Assembly (NCBI GenBank): GCA_022614795.1
Contig: JAKEHX010000584.1
Location: 1-15,406 of the forward strand
Direction of reading: 5' to 3'
DNA from: Planctomycetaceae bacterium
GTDB lineage: Bacteria; Planctomycetota; Planctomycetia; Pirellulales; Pirellulaceae
DNA length: 15,406 nucleotides
Shown one piece after another: positions 6,031-13,558 of this stretch. The first letter of the stretch is position 1. Every line of letters starts with the position of its first letter. The notes under the pieces were generated by a model. The model worked only from the letters and a program-made list of their open reading frames with translations, ran no database searches and was not told the DNA's origin. The position numbers and the translations under genes were made by a program.

Positions 6031-7020
6031 TTATTCTTTCGGCTCTGGGATGGTTTCGACGCGGGTCATAAACAGCCAGTACGGATCGGTCGGCCGGCCG
6101 ACGACGTTGGGAGCCCGGTCCTGCTTCCAGACCTCCTGGCCGTCGATTTCGACATGTAGCTCGGCGCTGCCCAGGCGGGCCAGGCTGTAGTGCCAGCGGG
6201 ACCTTTCAAGCGACTCGCCCAAGGCTTCGATCAGCACCAGTACCTCGGGGTTGGTGCCGTGGGCCAGGACGAAGATCGCCCCGTCCCACAGCTTCGCCTT
6301 CTCGTCGCGATAACGATGCACCGGTTGGACCAGGAGCCGCAGCTCGAACCGCGAATTGTCGGGGTCCCAGAATTCATGGGCGGTAAAGCGGCGGGCCTGC
6401 TCCTTGAGCTGGCGAAGGCGCACGGCCTCGCGATCGCTGGGCGCATCGGCGCCTGGCAAGACCGTCGGAACGATCTGCGTTTTAGCGGGCCGCCACTCCT
6501 GCACGAAAAACGGCGCCTTGAGGACCACCTTGTCGGTGGAAGTCAGCGTAAGGGCGCTGGCCCGCGGACCCCCTTCAGCCGTATTGCGATAAGTTTCGAT
6601 GACGGCCAGCGGCCGGCCTTCGCGCCCCCAGGCCCAGACCGTCCCGTCGCCGTTGTTGCGCGTCGAATCGCCAAACACCAGCAGCGGCTTGTCGATGCGG
6701 GCCACTTCGTCGCCGCCCTCGGCCAGGCGGAGATCGAGCGCGCCGACGTGCGCTTCGGCTTGCTTCAGGCGGGTCTCGCGGTCCTTCTCGGTCGGCGGAT
6801 CGGCGGGCTCCTGCGCACGAAGCGCCGTCGCGACGAGCAGTAGAACGGCAAGTGCCACGCCGACTAACGTTGGGGTCGGGAGTCTTTGGCGGGAGTGAGC
6901 GTGCCATCGCCAGTCCGCAACTTCCGCCAAAGACTCCTGACCCCATTGGCCCAGGCGGCGCGGCACGGTACGCGACCAGAAAGGGGTCGGGAGTCGATGG
7001 CCGAACAAGTGTTTTGGCAT
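6031..7020 (-). CDS. P5: secreted paralog-family protein
   Basis: 329 residues from the ATG at 7020, chosen because AAAGGA (7028-7033) lies 7 bases upstream; an in-frame start at 7041 would overlap a repeat arm and has no such site. Residues 1-50 are an unusually long, basic leader made largely from repeat sequence (HRLPTP, QRLPTP). A hydrophobic core at about 51-67 then ends in ALRAQ, typical of signal peptidase I. A GTG near residue 55 could be an alternative start but has no ribosome site. Family motifs are present but diverged: KPLLVFGDS at 111-119, TVWAWGREGRPLAV at 127-140, ELRLL at 226-230, HRY at 235-237, WDGAIFVLAHGTNPE at 245-259, EVWKQ at 296-300. It sits directly after the vWA gene and before the blaI promoter. 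Function unknown. Confidence 0.85.
   Translation of the reverse strand: MPKHLFGHRLPTPFWSRTVPRRLGQWGQESLAEVADWRWHAHSRQRLPTPTLVGVALAVLLLVATALRAQEPADPPTEKDRETRLKQAEAHVGALDLRLAEGGDEVARIDKPLLVFGDSTRNNGDGTVWAWGREGRPLAVIETYRNTAEGGPRASALTLTSTDKVVLKAPFFVQEWRPAKTQIVPTVLPGADAPSDREAVRLRQLKEQARRFTAHEFWDPDNSRFELRLLVQPVHRYRDEKAKLWDGAIFVLAHGTNPEVLVLIEALGESLERSRWHYSLARLGSAELHVEIDGQEVWKQDRAPNVVGRPTDPYWLFMTRVETIPEPKE
6872..6944. repeat. 73-bp inverted repeat A inside the P5 leader region
   Basis: Arms 6872-6892 and 6924-6944 are 21 bases each, paired with one mismatch, around a 31-base loop. The arms begin GGGGTCGGGAGTCTTTGGC. The element lies wholly within the coding sequence of P5, encoding part of its long basic leader. 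Confidence 0.9.
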
Positions 7021-7055
7021 CGCGTCGTCCTTTCCGGCCAACGACTCCCGACCCC
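6983..7055. repeat. 73-bp inverted repeat B around the P5 start codon
   Basis: Arms 6983-7003 and 7035-7055 are 21 bases each, one mismatch, 31-base loop: the same geometry as element A and the same 13-base outer end (GGGGTCGGGAGTC). The loop contains the P5 ribosome binding site (7028-7033) and its ATG (7020). The right arm ends 4 bases from the stop of the vWA gene. Confidence 0.9.
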
Positions 7056-7059
7056 GGTC

Positions 7060-9777
7060 CTACGCCAAACCCATCGACCTCCGCCAGCACCATTCCATCG
7101 TGAGCAGGCCCACGATCAGCCCCCACAGCCACCAGCCGCTCCAGCGCGGCGAGCGCTTGATCACGGGCGGCCCGACGCTGTGCGGCACGTCCTTGAGCAC
7201 CTGAGCCAGATCGTCCGGCTGCTGGAGCAGTTTGCCTCCCGAGGCGGCGGCGACGCGCTTCAAGAGGTCGTGATTGGGGAACGGATTCTGCTGCTCGAAC
7301 GGATCGTGGAGGATTTGGATTTCCAGCGACGTGCTGTCGACCTGCGTCTGGTCTTCCCAGGCGGTCAGCTCGATCCGCAGCGACTGGCTCGATGTGCCGC
7401 TCGACAGGGCGTCGGCCAGCGGCAGCTCGATGCTGTGCTGCGGCAGGTCCTTGTTTCCCGCCAGCGCGCTGCCAGTATCGCCCCCCAGAGCGAGGTCAAA
7501 ATTGTCGCCCCACGGGATGTACTGCTTCGCGCCGCTTTTGCCCGCGTGGCCGGCCGGCCACTTGAGCGGCGAATCGTCCGAGTCGGCGCCCGCCGCGTCG
7601 TGCGGCTCGATCATCGCGGACACGCGGTAATTGCGCGTGGGGGCCGCGCTTTCGTCATACGTCGCCGCCTGCACGGTGATTGTCTCGCCCGGCCGATAGA
7701 ACCGCTTGTCGGCCGAGGCGACCAGCCGGCGGCGGCCGATGGCCGATGTTTCGGTCAGCCAATAGACCATGTTCCGCGCGAACTTGCTGTAGTAGCGGTT
7801 GTCCGAGAGGCCCCACTTCTGCACCAATTCATCGGCGCTGGGCGAAGTGATCGGGAAGGCCAGCGCCAGCGTGCGCCCCTTGCCAAAGCGGCCGGCGACG
7901 ATCGCGGGCATGTTCGCGGCGCTACGATCGGCGGCGGCGGGCTCGGTAGCCGTCGATTTGGCATCCACAACCCGCGAGTTGACTCGCCGAGCGGGCACGA
8001 ATCCTTGCAAGGCGCTAGTCAATCCCTGAATCGAAAACGTCGGCCCTGACGGGGTTGCGTTGCCAACCTGAGTCGCCACCGGCGCGCCGGCCACGCTCGT
8101 CGTCGCCAGGACTGTCGTCAGGTTGGGCCGCGCTCCGGCCCAGCGATTGACGCCGATGACCGCGGGAAATCCACCGGCGATCTGCCGGTTTTGCTTGTCG
8201 TCGGAGACGAGGTTCCACAGCGGGTGCGGCGTCGGCGGCAGCTCGGGGGCCACGCGAATGCTCTCGCCGGGGACCCAGTCGGCCCCGCCCGCGAGCATCT
8301 CGACGGGCAGCATCGAGGCCAGGGGCGTCTGGTCCCACCCGCCGGACGAGAAGCTGTGCTCGCCGCCGACCATGCACAGGCCGCCGCCGCGCTGGCCGAT
8401 CCAGCTTTCGATCCATTGGAGCTGCTTCTCGGTGAACGTCTCGGCGGCGACGTCGCTAAGGATGATCGCGTCGAACGCCGCCAATTCGGCCACGGTGGTG
8501 GGAAAGCCGCGGACTCCGTCAATCTGGGCATACTCGGCGATTCGCATGAGCTGGCCGACGCCGCCGGGGGCGACGAGCACCACGCACTCGATATCTTCAT
8601 CCTCGGTCAGGGCCTGCTTCAGGTCGGAGAACGGCCCGCGGAACTGATAGCGGTCGCCGACGCGGACCTGCTGTATCGGCTGCGGGCTGCCTTCGACGTA
8701 GAGCACGCGGATTTTCGTCCGCTCGATCTTCATTTCGGTGTCGAGCCGGTTGTTGCGGTCCGACACTTCTTCGGCCAGCGTGGGAATGGCCACGCGGAGC
8801 TTGCGCGTGGCCAGGTCGGTGCGGAACGAGAGGCTGACCGACTGGTACCCCGACTGGAGCGTGATCGGCAGGGACGGGGCCAGCTGCCGAGTTTCGCGGC
8901 CATCGACCATTTCGAGCAACTGCACTTCGGCCCGCTTGCCGTCGAAGCCGAAGCTGCGGACGAAGACCTGCACCTCGACTTCGGTCAGCTTGCGGGCCGA
9001 AGGGGGAGCGACGACCGCGGCGATGGCCACATCGCCCCCTTTGGCCGTGTCACCGACGGGGACGACGTGGATCGGCACTTTGAGCTTCGCGAATTCGGCG
9101 GCGAGCTGCTCGATGCCCGTTTCGTCGTGCACGCGGCCGTCGGAGAACACGACGATCCCTTGCGGCGGCACGCGGCCAAAGCGGCTGGAGATTTGCCGCA
9201 GGGCGGCGTGCAGGCGGGTGTCGCCCTGGTCCGGACGCGGGGGCCGCTTGGATTTCGTTTCACTGGGCTGGGTTTCAGTGGGCTGGCTTTCACTGGGCTG
9301 GCTTTCGCTGGGCTTGTTCGAGGTGTTGGGGACGGTGAGGCCGCGGGGCGAAACGCCTACCTGGGCCGGCTGGTCGATCGCCGCCAGGCGCTGGCCGAAG
9401 ATGAACGGCTTGACGACGGCGGGGGACGACTCGGCGAGCTGGCCGCCCGCACGGATCATGGCCAGCGAGTCGTCCCAGCGCGAGCGCGGATTGCCCATTT
9501 GCATACTGGCAGATGCGTCGAGCAGGTAGAAGATCTCCGGGTGCTTGACCGGGCCCGGCAACTCGTCCACCTTCACCGGATTGAGCAGCACCAGCACGAC
9601 CAGGCCGACGATCGTCGCCCGCAGGCTCCACAGGCCCCAGTGACGCGCGACGGGATTGGGCGGCCCGAGCAGCCACGCCGCCGCCAGCACCGCCGCCACG
9701 GCGACCGCGGCGACGATGGCCGCTTCGCCCGGCGAAAGCGGCGGCAGGAACTGGTTGGTCGATTGGGCCAGGATCAT
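7060..9777 (-). CDS. vWA and glutamine-amidotransferase-like membrane protein
   Basis: 905 residues from the ATG at 9777; the frame is open upstream but that part is repeat sequence and overlaps the previous gene. Two N-terminal membrane segments (about 18-36 and 52-67) precede a von Willebrand factor A domain with the metal-site motif DASAS at 87-91 and VVFSDGRVHDETG at 209-221. A low-complexity insert of SESQP/TETQP units lies at 157-175. The middle part (about 355-545) resembles the class I glutamine amidotransferase-like fold common in planctomycete vWA proteins, including ILSDVAAETFTEKQLQWIESW and GGGLCMVGGEHSF, without a convincing catalytic triad. Residues 690-825 look like a beta domain, and a final helix (about 880-895) anchors the C-terminus. 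Such proteins accompany MoxR ATPases and are thought to act in envelope assembly or stress; the precise role is unknown. Confidence 0.9.
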   Translation of the reverse strand: MILAQSTNQFLPPLSPGEAAIVAAVAVAAVLAAAWLLGPPNPVARHWGLWSLRATIVGLVVLVLLNPVKVDELPGPVKHPEIFYLLDASASMQMGNPRSRWDDSLAMIRAGGQLAESSPAVVKPFIFGQRLAAIDQPAQVGVSPRGLTVPNTSNKPSESQPSESQPTETQPSETKSKRPPRPDQGDTRLHAALRQISSRFGRVPPQGIVVFSDGRVHDETGIEQLAAEFAKLKVPIHVVPVGDTAKGGDVAIAAVVAPPSARKLTEVEVQVFVRSFGFDGKRAEVQLLEMVDGRETRQLAPSLPITLQSGYQSVSLSFRTDLATRKLRVAIPTLAEEVSDRNNRLDTEMKIERTKIRVLYVEGSPQPIQQVRVGDRYQFRGPFSDLKQALTEDEDIECVVLVAPGGVGQLMRIAEYAQIDGVRGFPTTVAELAAFDAIILSDVAAETFTEKQLQWIESWIGQRGGGLCMVGGEHSFSSGGWDQTPLASMLPVEMLAGGADWVPGESIRVAPELPPTPHPLWNLVSDDKQNRQIAGGFPAVIGVNRWAGARPNLTTVLATTSVAGAPVATQVGNATPSGPTFSIQGLTSALQGFVPARRVNSRVVDAKSTATEPAAADRSAANMPAIVAGRFGKGRTLALAFPITSPSADELVQKWGLSDNRYYSKFARNMVYWLTETSAIGRRRLVASADKRFYRPGETITVQAATYDESAAPTRNYRVSAMIEPHDAAGADSDDSPLKWPAGHAGKSGAKQYIPWGDNFDLALGGDTGSALAGNKDLPQHSIELPLADALSSGTSSQSLRIELTAWEDQTQVDSTSLEIQILHDPFEQQNPFPNHDLLKRVAAASGGKLLQQPDDLAQVLKDVPHSVGPPVIKRSPRWSGWWLWGLIVGLLTMEWCWRRSMGLA
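9261..9315 (-). repeat. 15-bp tandem repeat inside the vWA gene
   Basis: Units of 15 bases with core TGGGCTG on the plus strand (9261-9275, 9276-9290, 9291-9305, then a partial unit) encode five-residue blocks of the SESQP/TETQP/SETKS type, at about residues 157-175. They form a flexible hydrophilic insert in the vWA domain, a likely site of length variation. Confidence 0.75.
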
Positions 9778-9794
9778 ATCGATCGTCCCGCGTG

Positions 9795-9938
9795 TTCGTC
9801 CTCGTCCTCGTTCTCGTTCTCGTACTCGTCGTCGTCCTCGAATCCGCGTCGATCGCCTCAGGGGGCTGACGCCCCCCGCTCGCCTTTGTATCGTCGTCGT
9901 CCTCGTCCTCGAATCCGCGTCGATTGTCTCAGGGGGCT
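9795..9938. repeat. YTCGTN hexamer run and duplicated 33-bp repeat with GC hairpin
   Basis: The 161-base gap between the DUF4175-like gene and the vWA gene is almost entirely repeats. Seven degenerate YTCGTN hexamers occupy 9795-9836. A 33-base unit occurs at 9835-9867 and again at 9906-9938 with two differences (core TCCTCGAATCCGCGTCGAT). Next to the first copy, GGGGGC TGAC GCCCCC (9861-9876) forms a perfect 6-bp stem. The second copy abuts the stop codon at 9939. I see no promoter here. The GC hairpin has no T-run. Confidence 0.8.
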
Positions 9939-12900
9939 TTAGTCTTTCGAAGGCGCTCCTTTGGTCTTCTTCATCTTCTCGCGTCCTTCCGCCGCCAGCA
10001 CCTGGTAGTACCGATCGACGAATTCCTGATACTGCGGCGGGATCGGCTCGTCGCGGCTGGAGGCGAGGTCGCCCAGGAGCAGCTCCTGCATCCGGTTGCG
10101 GATCGACTCCTGCATCCGCGCGATCAGCACGCGATAGCCGCCGGGAGCCGCGTAGTAACCCCCTTCGGTCCGGCCCCAATTCCAACCGCGGGTCCTCGTC
10201 GTGTCGCCCCAGCCGCCGCGCTTCATCTCTTCGATGAATTCCTTCCGCAGCTCCTCAGGTACGCCGACGTTGTCAAGTTCGTCCTGAAGTTCGTCGGCAT
10301 CCATGTGCCAGCCGGTGATCTTGGTCGGCGTGTCGAGCTGGTCGAGCCGCTGGTCGAGGTTGGCCAGCTCGCGTTCGATCTTGGCCAGCTCATCGACCTT
10401 CGGGGCCACGATCGACCGATGCAACAGTCCCAGCGCTTCGGCCGCCGCTTCCAGCCGGTCGGCGCCGTCGCCGGTCGTCGCTTTGGCGTCTGCCATCTTT
10501 CCCTGGCCGACCTGGTTGGGCAGCTCCTTGAGGCGCTCAGTCAAGTCGCCGATTCCCATTCCCTTGACGAGCTCGTCCACCTTCTTGCCCGTCTCTTGCT
10601 CCTGGGGCGTATCGGCCCGGGCCGCGGCCCCCAGGGCATCGGCCAGCGTCTTGGCGCCTTCGGCGATCTTTTGGGCCATGCCGCCTAGACCTTGGGGATT
10701 CTCCTTTTCATTAGGCATCGGCTTCTCGCTGACGCCGGGCCGTTGTTGGTCTTTCTCAGGCGGCTGGTTGCCGATGCCGCCGCTTTGCTCGGACTGGGCA
10801 AGGCGGTCGGTGAATTCCTGCTGCTGGCGGGCCAGCTCGTTGGCGAGCTGCTGGGCCGCGGCGATGCGATCGGCTTGTTCCTCCGCCAGGAGCGCCTTGA
10901 CCTGCTTGGCCAATTCGCGGAACTGTTCGCGGGCCGCCCCCGCCGAGCCGCGGGCTTCGTCCATCTTGCCGCGCGCGATCGCCTCGGCCCCTTCTTCGGC
11001 GACCTTCGCGGCAGCCGCGATTCGCTCCTTCGCCAGGTCGGTCACGCCGTTCAAGCGACCAAGCACTTTCTCGATCTCGCGGGCCTCGGCAGCCACATCG
11101 GACTGTTTGTCTTCCAACTCTTCGCGCGTGGCCGGACCTTTGGCGGCGACGGCGGTTGGGTCGGTTGGCTCGCCTTCGCCGGGCTTTTGCCCGTCGGCCA
11201 TCGGCTTGTCGCCCGTGGCCGCTGGTTTGTCGCCTGGCATCGGCTTATCGCCGTCATCCCCCGCCGGCTTTTGACCCTCGGGCATCGGCAGATTGTCCGT
11301 CTGGCCCGTCGATCCGGGCGGCGGATCCTGCACGGGCTGCTTCGATTGGCTCATCGTCGGGTCCAGGCCCCCGATCGCCAGGTAGACGAAATCCTCCGTG
11401 TCGGCAAGCTGCTCCAGCCGCTCGGCCACTTCCTTGGCCTCCTGTTCGTCGCTCTTGGGGCGGCGCAGCTTCTGCCGCTGCATGCGGTCGAAGCTGCGCA
11501 GGTTGGCGAGCTGCTGGCGGTTGGGGTTCTTGGCGATGAATTGCTCGATGCGGATGCGGCCCTCGATCAGGTATTTGAGCGCGTCGCGCTCCTGCTGCGT
11601 GGCCGTTTCGTAGCTGCCGGCCGAGAGCGAATCGGTCGCCGCGAGCATCGAAGCTTCGGCCTGAAAGAGCAGCTCCGTGTCGTCCACCCCGCGCCGCTGG
11701 AGTCCCTCGGCCAGCTCGCGCGTGAACTTCGCCAGCTCGCCCTGGAACTTGACGAGCGAATCGACGCCGGACAGGTCGGCCTGACCCGATTGCTTGAACC
11801 GCCGATCGATCTGGATCGACCGATTGAGAGCATACCGCTGCCGGCCGATCAGCTCCTCGAGCGATTTGAGCCGCGACCCCTGGCCCATTCCCATGCCATC
11901 TTCATTGTCGAACACGCGGAACGTGCGGCGGAACGGGCGGATGTCGATAAACCGCAGATCGCTTTCGGTCCGCTGGGCGCTGCCGGGGCGGATGTCCTCG
12001 GCAAAGGCGTAGTACATCACGCTGTCCTGCTGCGTCAGTTCAAAGTGCTCCAAGGGGAGCAGTTTCTCGAGGGTCGCCCGCGTTTGCGGCGTCAGCGTGC
12101 CAGTCGTTTCCAGCTCCTTGGCGGCCTCGGCGAAATCCTGGGCGATGAGCGGATACTCCTCTTCGTTGTTGACCACGAACATCACCCCAGAGCGCGACAA
12201 GCCAAAGTCGTCGCTCACGCGAATCCGCATGATGATCTCGGCCAGCGTCGTTACCTCCAGCGCCTCGGCCGGGCTCTCGAACCAGACTTGCGGCGGCTCA
12301 TCCTGCCGCACGCGAATGCGATATTTGTTCTCGGGAAGCTCCATGCCGTCAGCCGACTTCGCAAACACGGTGTAGGTCAGGTCGGCATCGAGCGCCAGAT
12401 TCGCGGCCAGCTTGTTGCCTTCCAGAACCACGGGCAGCGTCTGCGGCGCTGGGGGTGGACCCGCCAGGTCGCGGCGCACGCTGATCGGCGAAAGCTCGAT
12501 CCGCGCTTCGCTGGCTGGGCGGTCGAGCTCGATCGCCAATTGCACCTGCGATCCGGCCAGGCCAGAGATATTGCCCCCTTCGCTGACCCCCGGGCCTTGC
12601 CGCGTGTATTCCGGCGGCTGGACCGTCGATTCGATCTTCACGATCTTCAGCGGGTATAGCACCTCGACTTTGTACGTCTCGCTCGTCACCGAGCCGGCAG
12701 TGACCTTGTACTCCAGCGGATACTTCACGCGGTCGAGCTCAAACTCGGCCGTCCCCTTGGCCGAGGCAGCCGGATCTTTCGACAGGCTGATCTCCTCCGT
12801 CACCGTTTCCCACTGGGCGCCGTCCTTGTCGGTGCGGCGCTTGGCCAACGTGACTTGCTTGCCGGTGCGGCCTTCGACCGTGACGTGGAGCACCGTCGAT

Positions 12901-13517
12901 TCCCCCTCCTTGAGCTTGACGTTGCCCGGATCGACCGTGAGGCGGGTGTAGGGATCGTTGGCTAGAAACGCCCGCTTGGCCGCGGCCCGCCATTGCCAAT
13001 CGAACGCCGACAGGCCCGCCATGCCCAGCCCGACCACCGCGGCCAGGAGCGACGCCACCGCCAGCGACTTCCACGGCACGACGGCATCCAGCGGCAGCGG
13101 CTCGGCCCGGCGAACGGTGTCGTCCGAGAGGGCCGTGACCAGCGTGGTGGCCACCCCCTCGTGCTCGACCTCGTCCTCCGACAGCTCGCTGTATTGAACC
13201 GTCGTGCGAATTCGCTGGCCAAGCTGCGGGAAGACCTTTTCGATCGTCGCGGCCGTCGCCTGCCGTTGCCAGCGGCGCACCGATTGCACTCCCAGGCTGA
13301 TTGCCACGGCGACCGACGCGACGGCCACGGCCGCAATCGCCGCCAGCCGCAACGCCAGCGGCAGCTCCAGCCAGTAGTCGGCAGCGGCCAGGAGCGCAAT
13401 CCCCGCCAGGAGCGTGAGGATGGCCCAGCACAGCGCCTGCGAAAGCTGCACGCGCCGGGCCTGCGCCCAAATGTGGTCGAATCGCGAAAGGAACACGGAC
13501 TTGCTGTCGGTGGACAT
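9939..13517 (-). CDS. DUF4175-like large membrane protein
   Basis: 1192 residues from the ATG at 13517; upstream frame to 13673 overlaps P6 and is not used. No strong ribosome site is visible. Membrane segments at about 29-47, 54-77 and 150-172 are followed by a large beta-rich exported region (about 185-540) with Ig-like strands such as KYPLEYKVTAGS and DDFGLSRSGVMFVVN. This order, three N-terminal helices then a long soluble part, matches the DUF4175-type proteins found beside vWA genes. Residues 548-720 are helical. A low-complexity GDKP/GQKP segment lies at 748-785, then long charged coiled-coil-like helices (about 797-910 and 945-1065). The C-terminus is conserved-looking: WGRTEGGYYAAPGGYR at 1114-1129 and PPQYQEFVDRYYQVLA at 1160-1175. 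Probably part of the vWA membrane complex; biochemical role unknown. Confidence 0.88.
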   Translation of the reverse strand: MSTDSKSVFLSRFDHIWAQARRVQLSQALCWAILTLLAGIALLAAADYWLELPLALRLAAIAAVAVASVAVAISLGVQSVRRWQRQATAATIEKVFPQLGQRIRTTVQYSELSEDEVEHEGVATTLVTALSDDTVRRAEPLPLDAVVPWKSLAVASLLAAVVGLGMAGLSAFDWQWRAAAKRAFLANDPYTRLTVDPGNVKLKEGESTVLHVTVEGRTGKQVTLAKRRTDKDGAQWETVTEEISLSKDPAASAKGTAEFELDRVKYPLEYKVTAGSVTSETYKVEVLYPLKIVKIESTVQPPEYTRQGPGVSEGGNISGLAGSQVQLAIELDRPASEARIELSPISVRRDLAGPPPAPQTLPVVLEGNKLAANLALDADLTYTVFAKSADGMELPENKYRIRVRQDEPPQVWFESPAEALEVTTLAEIIMRIRVSDDFGLSRSGVMFVVNNEEEYPLIAQDFAEAAKELETTGTLTPQTRATLEKLLPLEHFELTQQDSVMYYAFAEDIRPGSAQRTESDLRFIDIRPFRRTFRVFDNEDGMGMGQGSRLKSLEELIGRQRYALNRSIQIDRRFKQSGQADLSGVDSLVKFQGELAKFTRELAEGLQRRGVDDTELLFQAEASMLAATDSLSAGSYETATQQERDALKYLIEGRIRIEQFIAKNPNRQQLANLRSFDRMQRQKLRRPKSDEQEAKEVAERLEQLADTEDFVYLAIGGLDPTMSQSKQPVQDPPPGSTGQTDNLPMPEGQKPAGDDGDKPMPGDKPAATGDKPMADGQKPGEGEPTDPTAVAAKGPATREELEDKQSDVAAEAREIEKVLGRLNGVTDLAKERIAAAAKVAEEGAEAIARGKMDEARGSAGAAREQFRELAKQVKALLAEEQADRIAAAQQLANELARQQQEFTDRLAQSEQSGGIGNQPPEKDQQRPGVSEKPMPNEKENPQGLGGMAQKIAEGAKTLADALGAAARADTPQEQETGKKVDELVKGMGIGDLTERLKELPNQVGQGKMADAKATTGDGADRLEAAAEALGLLHRSIVAPKVDELAKIERELANLDQRLDQLDTPTKITGWHMDADELQDELDNVGVPEELRKEFIEEMKRGGWGDTTRTRGWNWGRTEGGYYAAPGGYRVLIARMQESIRNRMQELLLGDLASSRDEPIPPQYQEFVDRYYQVLAAEGREKMKKTKGAPSKD

Positions 13518-13558
13518 GGCGATCACCAGTTCAATATGGAAGCTGCTCAATAAGGAAA

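Noticed and set aside
6872..7055. Insertion sequence
   Set aside because: Paired inverted repeats are present but enclose only 31 bases, with no transposase and no evident target duplication.
9861..9876. Rho-independent terminator
   Set aside because: The GC stem is strong, but no run of T follows on the minus strand; it fits a dispersed palindrome better.
8191..9942. Long open frame on the plus strand (about 580 codons) opposite the vWA gene
   Set aside because: High-GC codon bias leaves the antisense strand open. The translation is Arg/Gly/Ala-rich without domains, while the minus strand has a clear vWA motif and membrane segments.
10692..12659. Long open frame on the plus strand (about 650 codons) opposite the DUF4175-like gene
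   Set aside because: Composition-driven mirror of the coding strand; no start site, no recognisable domain, and it conflicts with a well-supported gene.
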